This document shows positions 7,109-12,828 of a stretch of 12,828 nucleotides of DNA, piece by piece. The position numbers and the translations under genes are program-made. The DNA is taken from NCBI GenBank assembly GCA_942492225.1, contig CALODS010000003.1, forward strand, positions 1-12,828, in the 5' to 3' direction. Below the pieces are notes generated by a model, which was not told the origin of the DNA, ran no database searches, and saw only the letters and a program-made list of their open reading frames with translations. Source of the stretch: JAFGTX01 sp942492225. GTDB taxonomy: Bacteria; Bacillota; Clostridia; Peptostreptococcales; Acidaminobacteraceae. The first letter of the stretch is position 1. Each line of letters starts with the position of its first letter.

Positions 7109-7567
7109 TTACAAATTCATTGCTTGCTTCCAAGTATCTCTAAATTCTTCTGCCAATTCTAACACTTCATCTAATATGTCATTGTCTTTTTTTAAGTTTG
7201 CATCGACCAGTCTCTTGTTCATAAATATATATAGGTTCTCAAATTCTGCGCTAATTTCAATTGATAAATCAAGGGTCGCGCGAAGCTCTTGAATAATTGC
7301 TTGTGCCTTTAAGTTAACGTAATTTGACTGTTGTATATCCTTTTTCTCATTAAAAATCTTTGCTTGTTTAACAAATTTTATAATACCCTCATACAACATA
7401 AGGGTTAGCTCTTCTGGTTTAGCAGACATAACCTTTTGTTCTAAATAGTTATCTGCTTTCCCATAAGGATTTTTTGTCAGTGAACTTTTTGCTTTAGGTT
7501 GTTGCTTTGCCGTCATTCCCATAGGGCTTTTCGGTTTAGCGTAATTATATGGATTGAGCATTGTCAT
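7109..7567 (-). CDS. fliS: Flagellar export chaperone FliS with an N-terminal extension
   Basis: FliS holds flagellin in the cytoplasm and keeps it from polymerising before export. The core is clear: NPYGKADNYLEQKVMSAKPE, then ELTLMLYEGIIKFVKQAKIF and the helical bundle with AIIQELRATLDLSIEISAEF, LYIFMNKRLVDANLKKDND and a terminal FRDTWKQAMNL. The normal family start corresponds to NPYGKADNY at residues 33-41. Here 32 extra residues precede it, rich in K, P, Q and S and carrying a second NPYNY at residues 5-9. The extension is translated from ATG 7567, which has AAGGAG (7580-7575) seven bases upstream; the internal methionines at 16 and 18 have no ribosome site. Total length is 152, against about 125-135 for typical FliS. 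It follows the fliT-like gene by 33 bases. Confidence 0.93.
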   Translation of the reverse strand: MTMLNPYNYAKPKSPMGMTAKQQPKAKSSLTKNPYGKADNYLEQKVMSAKPEELTLMLYEGIIKFVKQAKIFNEKKDIQQSNYVNLKAQAIIQELRATLDLSIEISAEFENLYIFMNKRLVDANLKKDNDILDEVLELAEEFRDTWKQAMNL

Positions 7568-7600
7568 AGTGCGTCTCCTTTCTAAAGGACATATTCTGAA

Positions 7601-7969
7601 TTATGTTTTTTTATTGAATTTTGAGTATTCTCCAATTGAAGTACCACCAGCAATGTATTTTTTTGCAACTGTGGTTCTTTTTTTTGCATCATTTTTTTCT
7701 TTACTTACTTTTTGAAATTTTGAACGTTCCTTTTCTACCATACCTTCTAATAACTCGTTATTTGCCTTATCTATTAACATTATACGTTCAACAATATTTT
7801 GGATAGCAGGTTCCAAAGCCTTCTTATCCGTTAAATTGTACTCCTCAAGAAGTAAAGCTCTTTGTTCGATTGTCACCTTTACCATATCTATATCTCGATG
7901 TTTAATTGCTTCACTTATTCGGATGGTTAATCTGAGAAGTAGGTCTATGATTTCAGTTTGTCGATCCAT
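7601..7969 (-). CDS. fliT: FliT-like flagellar chaperone
   Basis: This 122-residue, mainly helical protein begins MDRQTEIIDLLLRLTIRISE and contains IEQRALLLEEYN and IMLIDKANNELLEGMVEKER, the 'r..ll..y...i..iD..N...i' layout of FliT-type proteins. FliT chaperones the filament cap FliD before export. Sequence similarity in this family is weak, so the assignment relies on the helix pattern plus position directly between fliD and fliS, as in B. subtilis. ATG 7969 is chosen because GGAGG lies five bases upstream, straddling the fliD stop codon; an in-frame TTG at 7981 would lie inside fliD and put that site within the gene. The gap to the fliD stop (7971) is a single base, so translational coupling is likely. 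The tail (KKYIAGGTSIGEYSKFNKKT) is basic and probably unstructured. Confidence 0.8.
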   Translation of the reverse strand: MDRQTEIIDLLLRLTIRISEAIKHRDIDMVKVTIEQRALLLEEYNLTDKKALEPAIQNIVERIMLIDKANNELLEGMVEKERSKFQKVSKEKNDAKKRTTVAKKYIAGGTSIGEYSKFNKKT

Positions 7970-7970
7970 C

Positions 7971-9897
7971 TTAACCTCCAAAGGTTGATGCTAATGATGC
8001 TGATTGGCTTTGTAATTGAGCAAGGGCAGATTCCATATTTGCAAATTCTAAATAGTAACGTTCCTCTTTATCTGCTAATAAGTCTAGCATAGCTTTCAAT
8101 CGCACATCATATTGATCTAGTAGCTTTGATATAGCATTTGTTGCAACAGATGAATCTCCAACAATCCCAGCTTTTTCAATTAAATATCCTTTATTGCCAT
8201 CAACATCTCTAGCAGTTCGAATTTGATTTGAGATGATATCATCAAGTCTTTGCATCAAACCATTTTCTGCATATCTTTCACTTGCTTTTCCTTTTTCCAA
8301 ATATGCGTTATCAGATTCTTTAGTGAACATCGTAATGACACCATCGAAATTATTCTCTAATGCACTTTTTAATTTTGTTTCATCAAGAATTAGTTTACCC
8401 TTATCTTTATAGTTAGCCGAAGTTGAAATCCCAATATCAGCAAGTGTTACGTCAGAACCTTCAACAGAATCGTAAAATGCTGTTCTTAGTTCGTCCAGCA
8501 TACGCGTGATATTACTATCTCTTCTCAATATTCCTTTTTTCGCTTCAGTTTCCCAATCTTTTATTTGGTCTTCACTTAACGCACTTTTTTCTTCGGCAGT
8601 TAAAGGCATATAATCACTATTTTTATTTTCATTTGTAATTCCATGAAGTGTTGCAATCAAAGTATTATAATCTTCTACAAAGCTTTTTATTTTTTCTATA
8701 CCCTTATCTAAGTTGTTTTCTAACTTTATATTTATTGGATCACCAGTAGTATATTCTTTGTTTAAAGTATACTTGACACCTTCAATCGTAAAGATGTTTT
8801 CCGATTTAACGATAGTTTCACCATCTAAAGATATAATTGCATTCTGAGCCTTTTCTCTATAAGCAGTTCCACCAGAACCGTCGCCTGCAACATCAGAAAA
8901 TCCTAAAGTTGCAAAAAGTGCTGTTGCGTCAGCAGAATCAGAAAAATCAATATTGTTAACACCTCCAGTTTTTTCGCCTTCTAAAACAAAGCGATTTCTC
9001 TAGTTCGTTAAAAGTCAATTTAGCACCAGTATCTACGGCGTTTACTTTATCCACGAATTCTTCAATTGTATCATGTATTGACAACCCTACTATTTTAACA
9101 CCATTAATACTGAAATCATCTAAATCAGTGTCCACTAACCCATACATACTATTTAGAGAGTTAGTTTTGTAAGTTTCATTTGTTCTACCCGAAATAATAT
9201 CTAATTTTGCTAAAGTTGAAGAATCAACTGCACTATAAACTCCAACTGTTGCACCGGCTTGATCAAATCGCATAAATTCATCTGAACCAGATACCGTTTT
9301 GCTTACAACACTATCATAACCACTGCCAAAAACATTCTCAATTTCCGCATTAATTGCTGATACCAAATCATCTGTTGTTGCAATAGCAGCTAGCTCTGGA
9401 TCTAAAATCTCAATTGTTTTTGTGACACCATCAATTGATAAATCAAAAGATAGGCCATCAGTCTTTAAATTTGCTATTGTTGTAGCTGTTATCACTCCTG
9501 AATTTACTGCAGCAATTCCCGTTTCAGCACTATTCCATTTATCAACAGTCGCTAATTGATCTACAGATTCAATAGTATGACTTAAACTCTTTGAATTAAT
9601 ACTCCCTTGAATTGAAACATAATTGACTGACTCTCCATTCACAAGTGTTGTTGACGAATAATCCGAAAATGAAGTTGGTGACATTAAATAATTTTCTTGC
9701 TTAAGTATATCAAAATACTTTTCTTGAAAAGTATCAATCACCCCGATTGTAGTTCTATAAGCTTCTTGTTCCCATTCTGTATATGTTTTTTTTCTATCTA
9801 TTTTGTCATATCGCGTTTGTTCAATTTTCATTAAGTCTTTTACTAGTTGATCCGTGTCCATCCCTGATGTTAAACCAGTTAGTCTTGTAACTGACAT
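7971..9897 (-). CDS. fliD: Flagellar filament cap protein FliD (hook-associated protein 2), with a frameshift near 8995
   Basis: FliD forms the cap at the filament tip that guides flagellin polymerisation. The N-terminal domain is seen at MSVTRLTGLTSGMDTDQLVK with LMKIEQTRYDKIDRKKT, and the C-terminal domain ends DKEERYYLEFANMESALAQL, then QSQSASLASTFGG. The frame from ATG 9897 (AGGTG six bases upstream) reads to TGAKLTFNELE and then fails; RFVLEGEKTGGVNNIDFSDS continues in the next frame without any stop down to TAA at 7973-7971. One extra base in 8995-8997 explains this (GAGAAATCGC where GAGAATCGC fits). Repaired length is 641 residues, normal for long FliD. Annotating only 9906-8956 and 8660-7971 as two genes would lose about 110 residues lying between them. 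It is first in its operon, from a sigma-28 promoter. Confidence 0.93.
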
Positions 9898-9930
9898 TAT
9901 ATTCACCTCACTTAAACTTTCTATATTAAA

Positions 9931-9952
9931 TTTATCGGTAAATAGCGATAAA
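9931..9952. repeat. Inverted repeat overlapping the fliD promoter
   Basis: TTTATCG (9931-9937) and CGATAAA (9946-9952) are perfect inverted repeats around an eight-base spacer. One arm is largely the sigma-28 -10 element itself, so the repeat may be a coincidence or an operator. No U-tract follows. Confidence 0.4.
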
Positions 9953-9958
9953 ACTTTA
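9932..9958 (-). promoter_or_regulatory. Sigma-28 (SigD) promoter of the fliD operon
   Basis: On the complement, TAAA (9958-9955), 15 bases, then ACCGATAA (9939-9932). The sigma-28 consensus is TAAA, 15 bases, GCCGATAA, so 11 of 12 bases match with exact spacing. It lies about 35 bases before the fliD start. This fits late-class flagellar control of filament assembly genes. Confidence 0.88.
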
Positions 9959-9996
9959 GTAAAACAACAAAAAAAAAATTATTCATCATTAATCTA

Positions 9997-10024
9997 TTTA
10001 CCTCCTTTGCCGATGTTATATAAT
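9997..10024 (+). promoter_or_regulatory. Predicted sigma-A promoter of the glycosyltransferase gene (with an overlapping sigma-28-like element)
   Basis: TTTACC (9997-10002), 16 bases, then a perfect TATAAT (10019-10024), placing the start near 10031, about 32 bases before ATG 10063. Overlapping it, TAAT (9990-9993), 15 bases, GCCGATGT (10009-10016) matches the sigma-28 pattern at nine of twelve bases. The promoters of fliD and this gene are therefore divergent within a 165-base region. Confidence 0.6.
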
Positions 10025-10062
10025 GTAGGTAATAACAAATAAGTTAACGAGGAGTATTGTTC

Positions 10063-11550
10063 ATGACAATTGAAAAAAATAGTTTTTTTGAGAAAGAATT
10101 AGAATCCATTTTTCTCTTGATAGATGAAAAAAGGGCCGAGGAAGCCTGTACTAATTTTTTAAAGTTAATAGAGTCAATGGAATATGAACTTCAATCAAAT
10201 TCATGCAACACCATTAATTCTAACCTTGCAGCTAATATTTATTTTTCATTTGCACAATTATTAATACATCTCTCAGAATTTGAAAGTGGTATTTATATGT
10301 TAATGAAAGCTCAACATCACAAAAAATTGAATAACGATATTAGTGATTACATACTGAATGTTTTTGTATTACCCAATATTGAATTATTCAAAAAAAACTA
10401 CACGGAAAACCTTAAATGTTTTATTCAATCTACAATAGTTGATTTTGATGATTTAGAATTTTTTCCTATAATTACAGAAAACGAAGATAAATTTTTCTTT
10501 TACCATAAAAGTTCAAAACTACTATATGATAAAAATGAATCTCAAATTTTAACATCTGAATATACATTGAATAAAGTAGACTCATTTTCAGGTTATACCG
10601 CCATAATCGAATGGAATCTAAATGATATTTCAGATTTTTTTGATGCTATTAACTCGACTGATTCAGAGTTAGCAATTCTTTCAAATGATTACCCACTTTT
10701 CCTTTCAAGTCTACAATTTATTAATGCAAATCAGAGTATATTGAAAAGTGCAATACACCTATTCGCATCCGACAAAGATTATATTAATTATTATAAACAA
10801 AACTCGAGTTATCTATGTAGAAACCTCATTGCGCATGTAAATAATATTAATTTTTACCGTTCTATCATCGCCGATTTACATACGTTTCGTATTTCTGATG
10901 AAGGTCGCCATGGTGACAATATTCTGTTAAGTATTTGTATTCCAACATATAACAGAGGTAAAAGAGCACTTGAAAACGTTCTTCATACAATTCAGTCTCA
11001 TTTTGACGAAGAAATCGAAATTGTCATTTCAAATAATGGAACGGAAAATAATACCAAAAAATATTACAATCAACTTGCTAACAACCTCGACTCACGTATT
11101 AAATATCATAGGCATTCTGAAAATTTGGGGTTATCAATTAACGTTTGTTCGTCCATTGAAATGGCAAATGGTAAATTCGTTATTTTATTAAGTGACGAAG
11201 ATATATTGTATCTTGATCAAATTGAATCAATTTTATCTATATGCAAAAAACATGCTGATTCTCTATCTGTAGTAAGAAGTTCTCATGTAACGCAAGGTAA
11301 ATTAAATACCACAGGGTTATTCAATAAAGGAAAAGACGCTTTACTTGGGTATATGATGACCTCTAATTATATATCAGGAATTATTTTTAATCGAACTCTA
11401 ATCAACGATTGCAAAGTTATTGATTACATTAAACAGCATCAAGAAAACAATGCATGCTATTATTACCCTCATATGGTAATAGAATTATTCATTGCTCAAT
11501 ATGGTGATATATTAGGAATTGACATGTTTTTGTTCATGAGGAGAAGCTGA
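10063..11550 (+). CDS. Two-domain protein with C-terminal family 2 glycosyltransferase; reading frame breaks before its natural end
   Basis: The 495-residue frame begins at ATG 10063 with GAGGAG (10049-10054) eight bases upstream; TTG 10057 in frame is less likely. Residues 287-495 are a family 2 glycosyltransferase (GT-A fold): NILLSICIPTYNRGKR as the nucleotide-binding strand, IVISNNGTENN, and LLSDEDILY (SDED at 377-380) in the place of the metal-binding DxD. YISGIIFNR resembles the later acceptor-side region. Residues 1-286 are mostly helical with a TPR-like start (FEKELESIFLLIDEKRAEEA) and match nothing I recognise. The donor sugar and acceptor cannot be read from sequence. Position back to back with fliD and upstream of an rfbH-like gene suggests flagellin or surface glycan assembly. 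The frame ends at TGA 11548-11550 only because of a shift near 11530; protein-like sequence continues to 11927. Confidence 0.82.
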   Translation: MTIEKNSFFEKELESIFLLIDEKRAEEACTNFLKLIESMEYELQSNSCNTINSNLAANIYFSFAQLLIHLSEFESGIYMLMKAQHHKKLNNDISDYILNVFVLPNIELFKKNYTENLKCFIQSTIVDFDDLEFFPIITENEDKFFFYHKSSKLLYDKNESQILTSEYTLNKVDSFSGYTAIIEWNLNDISDFFDAINSTDSELAILSNDYPLFLSSLQFINANQSILKSAIHLFASDKDYINYYKQNSSYLCRNLIAHVNNINFYRSIIADLHTFRISDEGRHGDNILLSICIPTYNRGKRALENVLHTIQSHFDEEIEIVISNNGTENNTKKYYNQLANNLDSRIKYHRHSENLGLSINVCSSIEMANGKFVILLSDEDILYLDQIESILSICKKHADSLSVVRSSHVTQGKLNTTGLFNKGKDALLGYMMTSNYISGIIFNRTLINDCKVIDYIKQHQENNACYYYPHMVIELFIAQYGDILGIDMFLFMRRS

Positions 11551-11927
11551 AAATAGAATTTTCATAACTAATATTAGTCATAATAATCTCATCAATGCCA
11601 ATATATTCAATAATCGAAAATAGGATTAAGCAATTATATGGCTTTTGCGAAGTTATAAATAATCTTGATATCTGTGCAAATAACTTTCCTCTAAAAGTTT
11701 TAATGACAGATAAAGTTATTAATAAAACAGTATTTTTAACTTACTTATCTTCAAATTTTTATTATAAGAAAGAGGACGCAAATATTTTTCAATTTTTCTG
11801 TGATGTTTATATTGAGAGTTCAAAAGTATTAGATGATTTATACCTTACATCAAATAATACAAAAAATATTAAAGACCATAAAAAAGTTTTAGGGAAAGCG
11901 ATTCAATACTATTTGAAAAAACTTTAA
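11532..11927 (+). pseudogene. Displaced C-terminal part of the glycosyltransferase, spread over several frames
   Basis: After GIDMFLF the natural continuation appears in three pieces: VHEEKLKIEF from 11532 in one frame, ITNISHNNLINANIFNNRK from about 11561 in another, then RIKQLYGFCEVINNLDICAN from 11622 to the TAA at 11925-11927, ending AIQYYLKKL. The last piece could be called as a 110-residue gene from ATG 11595, but its first residues would then come from a frame that was only entered by a shift, and no ribosome site precedes it. Three indels within 100 bases break the gene. With repair the whole protein would be about 620 residues. A helical tail after a GT-A domain is common in this class. 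Either sequence errors or real inactivation explain the breaks; the conserved piece-to-piece continuity favours errors. Confidence 0.65.
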
Positions 11928-11935
11928 ACTTATGT

Positions 11936-11942
11936 AAGGGAG
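11936..11942 (+). promoter_or_regulatory. Ribosome binding site of the rfbH-like gene
   Basis: AAGGGAG, ten bases before ATG 11953. It supports this start even though the frame is broken a few codons later by a short A run. The gene begins 25 bases after the preceding stop codon, which suggests one operon. Confidence 0.65.
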
Positions 11943-11952
11943 AAAATATTAA

Positions 11953-12828
11953 ATGAAAGAAAAAAAATTCGTGAAGAAATATTGAATAGAACAAGAGAAT
12001 TTTATAAAGAAAAATTCGCTGGCGAGACATATAAAGATGGAGATCGAATTCCATTTGCACGAAGAATATTTGATGAGAACGAGTTGGTGAATCTTGTGGA
12101 TGCCTTCGTTAGATTGTTAACAGTTGGACGTGATATGCAAAATGATTTTGAATACAATTTTGCTGAATTCTATGGGCGTTGAACATTGTTTGCTTGTAAA
12201 TTCTGGTTCATCTGCTAATCTTTGTAGCTTTTCGATATTAACATTCTAAAAACTTGAAAAATGCCTTAAAAGGTGATGAGGTTATTACTGCTGCAGCGGG
12301 GTTTCGATTACTGTTAATCTAATCACAAAAAATGGTCTCTGCTCCTGTATTCGTAGATGTTGAAATTGAAACTTATAATATCCTAACAAGCGAATTAGAA
12401 AAGGCTCTCTCAGAAAAAATAAAAAAAGCTATCATGATTGCCTATACACTTGCACTTTTGATCTCGATTCTGCTATTAGTTTTGCTGAAACTTGGTAACT
12501 TATATGTCATTGAAGATTGTTGTGATGCTGTGGGTTCTTTATATAGAGGAAAACAAGTAGGTACATTTGGACACTTGGCAACCGTCAGTTTTTATCCAGC
12601 TCATCACATGACGATGGGTGAAGGTGGTGCTGTACTTACAAATGACGACAACTTAATGCAAATAGCACCTCATTTAGGATCAATGAGATTGTTACTGCAA
12701 TCTCTGGATCAGATAATACCTGTGGTCGTAGATTCAAAATGCAATATGGGAGTTACTAATTGGATATGACTGGTAACATGCATACAGCCATACGATACAA
12801 GTAATATGTAAATTGAACGGGGCGCAAG
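11953..12828 (+). pseudogene. rfbH: RfbH/E1-type CDP-6-deoxy-hexulose 3-dehydrase, multiply frameshifted and cut by the window edge
   Basis: Joined across frames the product follows RfbH from its start: KIREEILNRTREFYKEKF, FARRIFDENELVNLVDA, GVEHCLLVNSGSSANL, GDEVITAAAGF, APVFVDVEIETYNI, LGNLYVIEDCCDAVGSLYRG and ATVSFYPAHHMTMGEGGAV. RfbH (E1) is a PMP and iron-sulfur enzyme that removes the C3 hydroxyl in 3,6-dideoxyhexose synthesis. Two diagnostic features are visible: histidine replaces the usual aminotransferase lysine (FYPAHH, 12602-12604), and the cysteine pattern CxC-x7-C appears at 12690-12723 (CYC, then ISGSDNTC, after removing one A). Frames change near 11967, 12105, 12115, 12175, 12244, 12305, 12340, 12453, 12490, 12670-12700 and again after 12740. 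As written it cannot be translated. The rest of the gene, and any rfbF/rfbG partners, would lie to the right. Confidence 0.85.

Noticed and set aside
11869..12060. 63-residue minus-strand frame
   Set aside because: Antisense shadow across the glycosyltransferase end and rfbH start; composition is that of reverse-read A-rich coding sequence.
12332..12769. 145-residue plus-strand protein with an apparent transmembrane segment (LALLISILLLVLLKL)
   Set aside because: It is a piece of rfbH. The hydrophobic stretch is an artefact of a frame shift: the next frame reads TFDLDSAISFAE, which fits the enzyme.
1..12828. CRISPR array, tRNA or rRNA gene, insertion sequence
   Set aside because: No regularly spaced repeats, no cloverleaf-like or rRNA segments, and no transposase-like frame or flanking terminal repeats were seen.

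Overview
This window comes from an AT-rich Gram-positive, motile bacterium of the Bacillota. The order fliD, fliT, fliS, (flagellar genes), hpf, secA, prfB is the classic Bacillota arrangement. The ribosome binding sites are strong AGGAGG types, and the release factor gene carries a programmed frameshift. Two details point, as inference, to Clostridia rather than Bacilli: a roughly 50-residue insertion in SecA just before the GTERHESRRIDNQLRGR motif, and a DUF5317-like membrane protein beside secA. No species can be named from this sequence.

Layout, read right to left on the minus strand: (1) a flagellar filament-assembly operon, fliD (9897-7971), fliT-like (7969-7601), fliS (7567-7109), flaG (7032-6640) and a 57-residue YjfB-like motility protein (6587-6414). 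It starts at a near-consensus sigma-28 promoter (9932-9958) and ends at a terminator overlapping its last stop codon. (2) A small unit with an unrecognised, possibly chaperone-like protein (6316-5921) and the long ribosome hibernation factor hpf (5777-5241). It has an extended -10 promoter, plus a sigma-B-like promoter in front of hpf alone, and a terminator. (3) A single membrane protein gene (4975-4382) with its own terminator. (4) secA, prfB and the start of tex (4232-1), tightly packed. The prfB annotation needs the +1 programmed frameshift at codon 26 (true start 1529).

On the plus strand, divergent from fliD, lies a glycosylation segment: a two-part protein with an unrecognised N-terminal half and a family 2 glycosyltransferase domain (10063-11550, continuing in other frames to 11927), then an rfbH/E1-type CDP-4-keto-6-deoxyglucose 3-dehydrase gene (11953 to the window end). 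The position next to fliD suggests a flagellin or surface glycan pathway that uses a 3,6-dideoxyhexose. This is inference.

Sequence quality matters here. secA and fliD each have one single-base frameshift. From about 11530 to the right end there are a dozen or so indels, with protein similarity conserved between them and several compensating pairs. That pattern looks more like a low-quality sequence end than evolutionary decay, although young pseudogenes cannot be excluded.
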